Program-made: the position numbers and the translations under genes | Origin: an uncultured Pelagimonas sp. | Lineage (GTDB): Bacteria; Pseudomonadota; Alphaproteobacteria; Rhodobacterales; Rhodobacteraceae | Assembly: GCF_947498515.1 (NCBI RefSeq) | Contig: NZ_CANMKO010000001.1 | Span: forward strand, 124,001-188,000 | Length of the DNA stretch: 64,000 bases | Reading direction: 5' to 3' | In this document: positions 8,842 through 19,867 of the stretch, piece after piece | Layout: each line of letters starts with the position of its first letter | How positions within the stretch are numbered: the stretch's first letter is position 1 | Notes under the pieces: model-generated | What the model saw: only the letters and a program-made list of their open reading frames with translations | What the model was told of the DNA's origin: nothing | Databases searched by the model: none

Positions 8842-9537
8842 GTGAAACAGGCAGATATGCGGCGGGAAAGCGATCTTTACGAGCCGGTTAAGGCGCTCCT
8901 GCGACGGCAGGGTTATGAGGTCAAGGGCGAGGTCGGCGCGGCGGATGTTGTGGCGATCCGCGCAGATGAGCCGCCGGTCATTGTTGAGTTGAAACTGACT
9001 ATCTCCCTTTCGTTGTACCATCAGGCCGTGGCGCGGTTAAGCGTAACCGATACCGTGTATATTGCCGTGCCCAAACCCAAGGGCAAAACCGCCAAACGCG
9101 CGCTTAAGGATAATCTGGCCATGTGCCGTCGGTTGGGTTTGGGTTTTATCACGGTGCGCGAAGATCAGACAGTTGAGGTCCAATGTGACCCAGGCCCCTA
9201 TGCGCCGCGCAAAAGCAAAAAGCGCCAGACGCGGTTGTTGCGGGAGTTTCACCGGCTTGAAGGTGATCCGAACCAAGGCGGAGCAACGCGGCATGGCATT
9301 GTCACTGGCTATCGTCAGGACGCCTTGAAATGCGCGGCGATGTTGGCCGAAGTCGGGGCCAGCCGGGGCAAGGATGTTGCCAAGGCGACCGGGGTGGCCA
9401 AGGCCACGACAATCATGCGGTCAAACCACTACGGATGGTTTGAAAAGGTCGAAACCGGTGTTTATGCGTTATCCGAGACGGGCCTTCAGGGGTTAAAACA
9501 CTGGGCCTATAGCTGGGATGACCCTAAAGACTCTTGA
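8842..9537 (+). CDS. DUF2161 family, putative PD-(D/E)XK-type phosphodiesterase
   Basis: A 231-residue cytosolic protein. The N-terminal half has the nuclease-like arrangement ESDLYEPVKALLRRQGYEVKGEV, ADVVAIRA and IVELKLTIS, the D...E-x-K core of the PD-(D/E)XK fold. The C-terminal half (from about 150) resembles a winged helix (ALKCAAMLAEVGASRGKDVAKATGVAKATTIM) with a final segment also typical of DUF2161. Start GTG 8842 has GGAATG upstream; ATG 8857 is an alternative. Substrate and pathway are unknown. It is divergent from the TraB/GumN gene. Confidence 0.8.
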   Translation: MKQADMRRESDLYEPVKALLRRQGYEVKGEVGAADVVAIRADEPPVIVELKLTISLSLYHQAVARLSVTDTVYIAVPKPKGKTAKRALKDNLAMCRRLGLGFITVREDQTVEVQCDPGPYAPRKSKKRQTRLLREFHRLEGDPNQGGATRHGIVTGYRQDALKCAAMLAEVGASRGKDVAKATGVAKATTIMRSNHYGWFEKVETGVYALSETGLQGLKHWAYSWDDPKDS

Positions 9538-9788
9538 CGCAGGACACTTTAACCTCCATGTGACACAGGTTGCTGCGCTGCCGCGTGAGCATGCCGAGCT
9601 CTGAGCTCTCAGCAACACCAGATACGTTTCCCAATCACGCAGGGTTGCAAAGGCAAAGCCGGATAGCGCGGGATACGCCCAGCTATCCCGAGGTCTTGCC
9701 CACCCTCATGTGGCCGCACATTCCTGTGTGGCTGTGTATCTCTGTCCCATTTGGCATAGGGCCGATGGGGCCAGTAAAGGAATTCCAT

Positions 9789-11072
9789 TTGTTCGACTTT
9801 AGCGAACTGGGCCTCAAGCCCGCTCTCAACGCTGCTTTGGAAGCGGCGGGTTTCGAAAAACCAACACCTATCCAAACCCAAGCTGTGCCATTGGCGCTTG
9901 AAGGGCACGACATCATGGGCCTCGCCCAGACCGGGACCGGCAAAACGCTGGCCTTTGGCTTGCCTTTGGTCAACCATCTGCTCGGCCTACACGGCAAGCC
10001 CGATCCCAAAACCGCGCGGGCGCTTATTCTTGCTCCTACTCGGGAATTGGTGAACCAGATCGCCGACAACCTCAAAGTTTTAACCTCCAAAACACCGATC
10101 CGGGTGACAACCGTGGTTGGCGGTCAATCGATCAACAAACAGATTCAGACTCTTGCACGCGGCACGCATGTTCTTGTGGCGACGCCGGGGCGTTTGATTG
10201 ACCTGATGGACCGTCGCGCCGTTGATCTTAAGGCGGTTCAACACCTTATCTTGGACGAAGCCGACCAGATGCTCGACATGGGCTTTATCCATGCGCTGCG
10301 CAAAATCGCGCCGGCGCTGGGCACCCCACGCCAGACCATGTTGTTTTCGGCGACAATGCCAAAACAGATGGAAGAGCTGAGCCGCGCCTATCTGAACGAC
10401 CCGAAAAAGGTTCAGGTGTCGCCCCCCGGCAAAGCCGCCGACAAGGTCACCCAATCGGTGCATTTCGTCGAAAAAGCTGGCAAGCCGCGCAAGCTGCGTG
10501 AAATCCTGTCGGATGATCCCAATGCGTTGACGCTTGTTTTCTCGCGCACCAAACATGGGGCTGAACGCCTGATGAAGGGGCTTGTCGCCGATGGCTACAA
10601 CGCCGCGTCGATCCATGGCAACAAGAGCCAAGGCCAACGTGACCGTGCCATCAAGGCGTTCCGCGCTGGTGAAATCAATATCCTTGTTGCTACCGACGTC
10701 GCGGCGCGGGGGATCGATATTCCTGGTGTGGCTTATGTGGTGAACTTCGATCTGCCCGAGGTTGCCGAAAACTATGTGCACCGGATCGGCCGGACGGCAC
10801 GTGCGGGCCGTGACGGTCAGGCGATTGCCTTTTGTGCCGCTGACGAAGTCCTATTGCTGCGTCAAATTCAGAAGCTGATGAAGATCGATATTCCTGTGGC
10901 ATCCGGTGTTGAGCCAGAGCCGGTTGATCGCCCCAAACAGCAACGTGGCGGCGGCGGCGGCGGACGTAACCGCAGTGGCGGCGGCGGATTCCGTAGTGGT
11001 GGTGGCAAGCCAGCCAACAGCAACGGCCGCCCGTCGGGTGGCCCAAAACGGCGCCGCTCTGGTCGCCGTTAA
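9789..11072 (+). CDS. DEAD-box RNA helicase, RhlE-like
   Basis: A 427-residue ATP-dependent RNA helicase. Motifs in order: Q-motif GFEKPTPIQTQ, motif I AQTGTGKT, Ia PTRELV, GG, II DEAD, III SAT, IV LVFSRTKHGAE, V ATDVAARGIDIP and VI HRIGRTARAG. The tail is Arg/Gly-rich (RGGGGGGRNRSGGGGF) and basic, as in RhlE-type helicases that act on ribosome assembly or RNA turnover. I start at TTG 9789 (LFDFSELGLKP) because an AAAGGA site lies 7 bases upstream and family members begin with (M)FDF. An ATG at 9765 or the open frame from 9570 would only add non-conserved residues. The 250-base upstream stretch could be a long, cold-responsive leader. Confidence 0.93.
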   Translation: MFDFSELGLKPALNAALEAAGFEKPTPIQTQAVPLALEGHDIMGLAQTGTGKTLAFGLPLVNHLLGLHGKPDPKTARALILAPTRELVNQIADNLKVLTSKTPIRVTTVVGGQSINKQIQTLARGTHVLVATPGRLIDLMDRRAVDLKAVQHLILDEADQMLDMGFIHALRKIAPALGTPRQTMLFSATMPKQMEELSRAYLNDPKKVQVSPPGKAADKVTQSVHFVEKAGKPRKLREILSDDPNALTLVFSRTKHGAERLMKGLVADGYNAASIHGNKSQGQRDRAIKAFRAGEINILVATDVAARGIDIPGVAYVVNFDLPEVAENYVHRIGRTARAGRDGQAIAFCAADEVLLLRQIQKLMKIDIPVASGVEPEPVDRPKQQRGGGGGGRNRSGGGGFRSGGGKPANSNGRPSGGPKRRRSGRR

Positions 11073-11087
11073 ACAATAGGGCAGGGG

Positions 11088-12050
<963 letters not shown>

Positions 12051-12067
12051 TCACTTTGTTAGCGCTG

Positions 12068-13354
12068 TCATTGACCCGTGTCACATTGTGGTCGCGCGTC
12101 CATGGCCTTGGCATAATAGCGGCCACTGACTGTGCCGCGTTTGGTTTTAAGCACCGCCTCCATCCGCGCGGCCAAGGCTGCGTTTTGGGACGACGGCCAA
12201 GAGGCGATGATCTGGCTTAGGGATTTGCCGCCGCATGCGCCTTTGGTCGGGCAGTAGGTCTCGGTGAAATCATAGCGGTTGGCATCGGCCCAATTATGAC
12301 CTGTCACCTCACTGGCGTAAAAGGTTGTTGCTTCGGTCATGTCGTGGGCTGCATTCATGGTAAAAAGCTTCATCGCCGGATTGTTGCCGTGGTCCGTTGT
12401 GATGCCGGGAATGCCGATGGCGAGCCCGGCGACATCACCGGAGCAGGTCCACATCCGCCGCATATCATCAAGGTGGGTATGAGCGGTCAGAACGCCGGTG
12501 ATCTGGGCAAAAAACTCCGCCATAAGCGTGGTAAACCGATTTTCGACCGACAGGGTTTGACCGGCGGGACCAATGATTTTCAGATCTGGATCCCACATGG
12601 GGCTCCCGCCAAAACCGTCTAATCCCGGGGGAACGTGCATCGCAATCAACACCCGCTCGGAGTTGGCCTTTGCGTCGCTCAATTGATTGTCTAGCCATGT
12701 GATCTGAGCTTCGGCGGCTTTTTGAATGTCGGTGTCGGTCATGTAGGGCTGACAAGGATTCCAATGAAACCCACGCCCATAGCGGGCGTTGAACATCACT
12801 GTGTTCAAGGTGATCAACCGCAATGATGTGTCCGTTGGACCAAGCGGATAGGCGGAATAGTAGCCGATGGACACGGCGCTTTGATCGATCAACGTGTCTT
12901 GTGCGTTGAGTGCGGGCCATGTTCCGGAGCTTGCCGAGGCAAAAGGTGTTTGGTCGGATTGATCGGTGAACTGGCAATAATCACCGGCATTGGTGTCGTT
13001 ATTTCCGGGCAAAAAGTAGAGTCGTTGGGATGCGCCAGCAATATTGGCAAGGCCGCCCAACACGGTGGTGAATTCTTGTTTGCGCGTCGGCTCGAGTTCG
13101 CCATGGGCGGGCATATCGCCCAAATAAATGGTAAACGCGGGCTGTTCGCGGGTGATCAAGTCCTTGGCCTTAGTCTGTGCATTCTGCCACAGGGTCAGGC
13201 TGGTTTCATGCCCATGACCCCATTTGCCAGACAGGGCGCGAACACCGTAATGCACATCGCTTAGGGCTAGAAATTGGGTCTCCGCCAAAGACGTTGATGT
13301 GAGTGAGGTCAGACAGGCCAAGGCGATGAACGGCAAAGTCTTCCAATTGGGCAT
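12068..13354 (-). CDS. secreted calcineurin-like metallophosphoesterase (acid-sphingomyelinase-like)
   Basis: A 428-residue protein with a signal peptide (MPNWKTLPFIALACLTSLTSTSLA). The metallophosphoesterase motifs follow: LALSDVHYG (D-x-H), YLGDMPAH (GD), LPGNNDTNAGDY (GNxD), MHVPPGLDGFGG (H) and TAHTHLDDMRRM (GHxH-like). The arrangement and spacing resemble acid-sphingomyelinase-type phosphodiesterases (ASM-like). The cysteines toward the end could form disulfides after export. ATG 13354 gives a clean signal peptide; the longer frame from 13408 would bury it. Substrate unknown: a phosphodiester or nucleotide outside the inner membrane. Confidence 0.85.
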   Translation of the reverse strand: MPNWKTLPFIALACLTSLTSTSLAETQFLALSDVHYGVRALSGKWGHGHETSLTLWQNAQTKAKDLITREQPAFTIYLGDMPAHGELEPTRKQEFTTVLGGLANIAGASQRLYFLPGNNDTNAGDYCQFTDQSDQTPFASASSGTWPALNAQDTLIDQSAVSIGYYSAYPLGPTDTSLRLITLNTVMFNARYGRGFHWNPCQPYMTDTDIQKAAEAQITWLDNQLSDAKANSERVLIAMHVPPGLDGFGGSPMWDPDLKIIGPAGQTLSVENRFTTLMAEFFAQITGVLTAHTHLDDMRRMWTCSGDVAGLAIGIPGITTDHGNNPAMKLFTMNAAHDMTEATTFYASEVTGHNWADANRYDFTETYCPTKGACGGKSLSQIIASWPSSQNAALAARMEAVLKTKRGTVSGRYYAKAMDARPQCDTGQ

Positions 13355-13535
13355 CAAAGTGATCCTTGTTGGTGAAATCGACGATTGAAAGGGCCAAGCC
13401 TCGGCCAAAATGCGATTCGCCGCTAGGTTTGAATGATCTCATTCAATCGGGGAGTGACGCTTTGTTAAGGAACCTGATCAAATTTCTTGTCACGGGATGT
13501 TGACTCAGTCCTGATCGCTGCCTAGCTATGCATCG

Positions 13536-13562
13536 TTAGCACTCGCACTTGATGAGTGCTAA
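13536..13562 (+). promoter_or_regulatory. CIRCE operator (HrcA binding site) upstream of groESL
   Basis: A perfect CIRCE element: TTAGCACTC (13536-13544), a nine-base spacer, and GAGTGCTAA (13554-13562). HrcA binds this site and represses groESL until heat shock. A TTGACT box at 13500-13505 lies suitably upstream for a housekeeping promoter whose start would fall at or just before the operator; the -10 box is weak (TAGCTAT area). Confidence 0.97.
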
Positions 13563-13617
13563 TGGCCCTCAGCAGGGGGTCTATAGAGGATAACTTTGAG
13601 CCAAGGAGACTCGAAGA

Positions 13618-13905
13618 ATGGCATTTACACCGCTTCACGATCGCGTAGTTGTTCGCCGCCTAGAAGGTGAAGAAAAGACCGCCGGTGGTCTGATCATCCC
13701 TGAAAGCGCAAAAGAAAAGCCCGCTGAAGGCAAAGTTGTTGCCGTAGGCGCAGGCGCACGTGACGAAGACGGCGACCGCATCGCAATGGACGTTAAAGAG
13801 GGTGACACCATCCTGTTTGGCAAATGGTCCGGTACAGAGATCACTCTGGACGGCGAAGAGCTGCTGATCATGAAAGAAAGCGACATCCTCGGCATTATCG
13901 GCTGA
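13618..13905 (+). CDS. groES: co-chaperonin GroES
   Basis: A 95-residue co-chaperonin, the lid of the GroEL folding chamber. It begins [20 protein letters not shown]. The mobile loop ([17 protein letters not shown], about 17-33) binds GroEL, and the C-terminus [19 protein letters not shown] is canonical. A strong binding site (AAGGAGA) precedes the ATG. It is first in the groES-groEL operon and is controlled by the CIRCE element just upstream. Confidence 0.99.
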   Translation: MAFTPLHDRVVVRRLEGEEKTAGGLIIPESAKEKPAEGKVVAVGAGARDEDGDRIAMDVKEGDTILFGKWSGTEITLDGEELLIMKESDILGIIG

Positions 13906-13915
13906 ACGATGGCTT

Positions 13916-13934
13916 GATGGCGGTTTGCGCCATC
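13916..13934 (+). other. intercistronic hairpin between groES and groEL
   Basis: GATGGCG (13916-13922), loop of five, CGCCATC (13928-13934): a perfect 7-bp stem, followed by CTTTCT rather than a full U-run. It lies 11 bases after the groES stop and 40 before groEL. Processing of groESL mRNA between the two genes at a hairpin is known in Agrobacterium; the same role here is inferred. Confidence 0.55.
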
Positions 13935-13957
13935 CTTTCTGACCAACATCTATATGA

Positions 13958-15619
<1,662 letters not shown>

Positions 15620-15729
15620 GCAACAGATCTTTCGATCTGTGCGACCTGACAGGCGGCCTTGCTTTGCGAAGGCCCGCCGAGAAGGAAAGACGAATTCTTT
15701 TTGGGAATTCTGTCGACATGCGAGAGTGT

Positions 15730-15750
15730 AAAGGCCCCACCTGGGCCTTT
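15730..15750 (+). terminator. hairpin terminator after groEL (first)
   Basis: AAAGGCCC (15730-15737), five-base loop, GGGCCTTT (15743-15750): an 8-bp perfect stem about 110 bases after the groEL stop. Only a short T-run (part of the stem) follows. Confidence 0.65.
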
Positions 15751-15777
15751 ATCACGACAGCCCCACGTACTATTTTC

Positions 15778-15808
15778 AAAGGCTCCCTTCTGGGGGCCTT
15801 TGTTTTTT
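15778..15808 (+). terminator. Rho-independent terminator after groEL (second)
   Basis: AAAGGCTCCC (15778-15787), loop TTCT, GGGGGCCTTT (15792-15801) with one G-T pair, followed by GTTTTTT. This is the stronger of two tandem terminators in the 334-base gap between groEL and the next gene; nothing else is recognised in that gap. Confidence 0.85.
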
Positions 15809-15953
15809 AATCTGCAAGTCCGAGTGGCTTAGGAGTTTTGGCGTGCGACCCGCATCAGCAATTGCGACAAAGTAATATTGCCCTTGCGTCTTCTTCAATT
15901 GAAGGCAATCTGTTAACCTATCATGCCTAGGATAATGAGGCTTGGGGGAAGAC

Positions 15954-16283
15954 ATGAGTTGCCACAATCTCAGAAAAGGCCTGATGGTCAGCGTTCCGGA
16001 CGGAATGCGCCGACAATTGTTGGCGATTTCGCCTGCCAACTTGCCAATGGGCTATCTGGTGCGCCAATCCTTGTTAAAGGCTCTAAAAGAAGATCTCGAT
16101 TGGGTTGATGAGGTTGCGACAGGCTCTTCTGAACCTTTGTTGATCCCTCTTTCACTTGATGAACGCATGCAATTATCCGAACGGATCAATGGCCGCGATA
16201 CAAGCGAACAAGTCGCTGTGTTGTCGCTTGTTGCAGTTGTCCTTGAAGGGATGCAGTCGAAAGACAAGGGTGCCCTTGCCTAA
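15954..16283 (+). CDS. small conserved-looking protein of unknown function
   Basis: A 109-residue protein, ATG 15954 with GGGGGAAG just upstream. Sequence [20 protein letters not shown], then a helical stretch ([33 protein letters not shown]) and a second helical part ([36 protein letters not shown]). The short beta-like VSVPD followed by helices recalls ribbon-helix-helix DNA-binding proteins (compare 'iSVPdelleqL'), but I cannot place it in a family. It lies 26 bases before rnhB on the same strand and may share a transcript. No signal peptide or membrane segment. Confidence 0.6.
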   Translation: MSCHNLRKGLMVSVPDGMRRQLLAISPANLPMGYLVRQSLLKALKEDLDWVDEVATGSSEPLLIPLSLDERMQLSERINGRDTSEQVAVLSLVAVVLEGMQSKDKGALA

Positions 16284-16309
16284 GCGCCAATGATGCGCTT
16301 TTTGGTCCT

Positions 16310-16921
16310 ATGACCAATACAGATAATATTGACCTTCCCTATCTTGCGCGCGGTGTGCGGCTTGCTGGGGTTGATGAGGTGGGCCGTGGCCCTCTGGCGG
16401 GGCCTGTGGTGGCCTGTGCCGTGATCCTTGATCCCAACAACATTCCAGAAGGGTTGGCGGACTCCAAAAAGCTCTCTGCCAAGAAGCGTGAGGCGCTGGA
16501 TGTCTTAGTCCGTGAAACGGCGATTTTCTCGATTGCCGAAGCTACGGTCGAGGAAATCGATGAAATCAACATCCTCCAGGCAAGCATGCTGGCGATGAAA
16601 CGGGCCGTTGATGGCTTACCGATTCGTCCTGACCACCTTTTGGTTGATGGGAATCGGTTACCACAGGGGCTTTCTTGTCCAGCCACTGCAATCGTCAAGG
16701 GGGACTCTCTCTCGCAAACCATCGGAGCGGCTTCAATTGTGGCCAAAAAGTGGCGAGATGATGTCATGATCAAGATCGCGCAACACTACCCAGGTTATGG
16801 TTGGGAAAAGAACGCCGGTTACCCCACAAAATGTCACAAATCTGCACTGCAAAATCTTGGGGTAACCCCACATCATAGACGGTCCTTCAAACCGGTGCAC
16901 AATATCTTGTATCAAGAGTAA
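16310..16921 (+). CDS. rnhB: ribonuclease HII
   Basis: A 203-residue endonuclease that cuts the RNA strand of RNA-DNA hybrids and starts ribonucleotide excision repair. The N-terminal signature [21 protein letters not shown] contains the DE(V)GRG catalytic pair, followed by DSKKLS, LLVDGN (third acidic residue) and [13 protein letters not shown] (fourth Asp). It ends with HHRRSFKPV, the usual C-terminal motif. It is directly upstream of ccrM, an arrangement found in other Rhodobacterales. Confidence 0.97.
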   Translation: MTNTDNIDLPYLARGVRLAGVDEVGRGPLAGPVVACAVILDPNNIPEGLADSKKLSAKKREALDVLVRETAIFSIAEATVEEIDEINILQASMLAMKRAVDGLPIRPDHLLVDGNRLPQGLSCPATAIVKGDSLSQTIGAASIVAKKWRDDVMIKIAQHYPGYGWEKNAGYPTKCHKSALQNLGVTPHHRRSFKPVHNILYQE

Positions 16922-16934
16922 ATCGTAACACTTT

Positions 16935-18141
<1,207 letters not shown>

Positions 18142-18221
18142 TCGGGCGTATGCCAACGCGTCATACTCAAGAGTTTTAAGAACACCGCCGGTGCCATGTG
18201 AGCCATCACAGGCATCTACTG

Positions 18222-18252
18222 GCCCCGCTTGCTTGGCAGGCGGGGCATTTTT
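18222..18252 (+). terminator. Rho-independent terminator after ccrM
   Basis: GCCCCGC (18222-18228), loop of eleven, GCGGGGC (18240-18246), then ATTTTT. It lies about 80 bases after ccrM and before the convergent YbjN gene. Confidence 0.85.
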
Positions 18253-18288
18253 CGGTGTTAAACCGGTTTCAAATGGGTGGACCGGCGT

Positions 18289-18753
18289 TTAGTCCCAGTC
18301 GATGAAATCTTCAAACTGACCCAAGACGTTGGACCACATCTTGAAGTTATCGACAAAGTTTTCCGCAGAAACACCATAATCGATGTTGAGATCCATCTGC
18401 AAAAACGGGTCCATTTCGTTGTCTAGGTGAACCGTGGCATAGCGCATGTCAGAATTCCATTGATTGGCGCGTTGCAACGACATGCCGTTGGTCATGTCAT
18501 ATCCGACCTGAAACTGAATGGTCCGGCAGTTGGCGTTATTTGTGCAGTCATAAAAGAAGATGTCGTAATTGGTCCCATCGAGTTTGCCTTTGAGCAATGG
18601 GTCGCCAACTTTGTCGGTTGTAATATCGAGTTGATACCCTTCGGCTTTCAACAGGTTGGCCAAGACATTGGCATCTGACGCGTCAACTTGCGATTGAGCA
18701 GCAGCAGCGAGCGGGAGCAGAAAAAAACCTGCTGAAATCAAAATGTTGCGCAT
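18289..18753 (-). CDS. exported YbjN domain protein
   Basis: A 154-residue protein with a signal peptide (MRNILISAGFFLLPLAAAAQ) followed by a YbjN-type domain: helix-forming ANVLANLLKAEGYQLDITTDKVGDP, YDIFFYDCTNNANCRTIQFQVGYD, then the RANQWNSDMRYATVHLD motif and PFLQMDLNIDYGVS. YbjN proteins have a type-III-chaperone-like fold and an undefined role. The two nearby cysteines (YDC, ANC) could form a disulfide in the periplasm. ATG 18753 is chosen because it gives the complete signal peptide. It converges on ccrM across the terminator. Confidence 0.8.
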   Translation of the reverse strand: MRNILISAGFFLLPLAAAAQSQVDASDANVLANLLKAEGYQLDITTDKVGDPLLKGKLDGTNYDIFFYDCTNNANCRTIQFQVGYDMTNGMSLQRANQWNSDMRYATVHLDNEMDPFLQMDLNIDYGVSAENFVDNFKMWSNVLGQFEDFIDWD

Positions 18754-18889
18754 GGCGTGACCTTCCAATTCTGAATTATCCTAAAATTGTGCATGCAGCC
18801 TAGCAATGTCCGCTCACCTTCGCAATTCCGGTAAACCCGCCCTTTTAAAGGTACTTTTCACCTATCGGTTTTCCCACTACTGAAGTTGC

Positions 18890-19792
18890 ATGGATATACG
18901 TGCACTTTTGATGGGGTTGGCTTTTGCTGCCATGTGGTCGTCGGCCTTTACGTCCGCGCGGATCATTGTCGCCTCGGCACCACCGCTTTCGGCGCTGGCT
19001 TTGCGTTTCATGATTTCCGGCATGATCGCGGTTTTCATCGCCCGATTGATGGGCCAATCTTGGAAGCTAACCCCGGCGCAATGGCGGGCAACTATCATAT
19101 TTGGCATCTGCCAAAATGCGCTATACTTGGGTCTTAATTTCGTTGCAATGCAATGGGTTGAAGCGTCTTTGGCCGCCATTATCGCATCAACGATGCCTTT
19201 GTTGGTTGCCTTGGCCGGGTGGGTGTTTTTACGCGACGTGCCCAAACCGGTGGCTTTGCTTGGCCTGATTGGGGGGATGGTTGGTGTTGCACTGATCATG
19301 GGAACGCGTTTGAGCAGCGGTGTGGACGGCACCGGCGTTATCCTCTGTGTGATCGGCGTGATGGCCTTAACAATCGCAACCATGTCACTGCGTGGGGCGC
19401 TTTCGGGTGGCAACTACATGATGATCGTTGGTTTGCAAATGCTCGTCGGCAGTGCGGTGTTGTGGCCCTTTGGACTGATACTGGAAGACATCAAGGTCAC
19501 TTGGTCACCGGAACTCATTGCCGCTTTTGTCTATACCACATTGGTTCCCGGCCTCGCGGCAACATCGATCTGGGTCTTGTTGGTCAACCGAATTGGTGCG
19601 GTTCGCGCCGCAACCTTTCACTTTTTAAACCCATTTCTGGGGGTTGCGTTTGCGGCGTTACTATTGGGCGAAACGCTAAGAAACACCGACATTTTGGGCG
19701 TAATGGTTATCGCTGGCGGAATTCTGGCGGTTCAATTGTCGCGAGTCTCTGAAATACGAAAAATGCGAGACAAATCTCCTACCCAAACTTGA
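18890..19792 (+). CDS. DMT superfamily (EamA) transporter
   Basis: A 300-residue inner-membrane protein with about ten hydrophobic helices arranged as two EamA repeats (first about 5-135, second about 150-285). Typical pieces are MWSSAFTSARIIVASAPPLS, the end of repeat 1 (LAAIIASTMPLLVALAGWVFL), and repeat 2 closing with RAATFHFLNPFLGVAFAALLLGE. It exports or imports small metabolites such as amino acids; the substrate cannot be read from sequence. The gene stands alone, divergent from the YbjN gene. Confidence 0.9.
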   Translation: MDIRALLMGLAFAAMWSSAFTSARIIVASAPPLSALALRFMISGMIAVFIARLMGQSWKLTPAQWRATIIFGICQNALYLGLNFVAMQWVEASLAAIIASTMPLLVALAGWVFLRDVPKPVALLGLIGGMVGVALIMGTRLSSGVDGTGVILCVIGVMALTIATMSLRGALSGGNYMMIVGLQMLVGSAVLWPFGLILEDIKVTWSPELIAAFVYTTLVPGLAATSIWVLLVNRIGAVRAATFHFLNPFLGVAFAALLLGETLRNTDILGVMVIAGGILAVQLSRVSEIRKMRDKSPTQT

Positions 19793-19867
19793 AGGCGTCC
19801 AACCTTTCTTAACTGCATGTCCCTACCCATGATGCCAATCAACTGCATCCGAAACGGGGATTAGACA

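Noticed and set aside
9570-9788. N-terminal extension of the DEAD-box helicase
   Set aside because: The extra 73 residues show no conservation, and a ribosome binding site fits TTG 9789.
10080-10781. 233-codon frame antisense to the helicase gene
   Set aside because: Shadow of a clear DEAD-box gene; no start signal or family.
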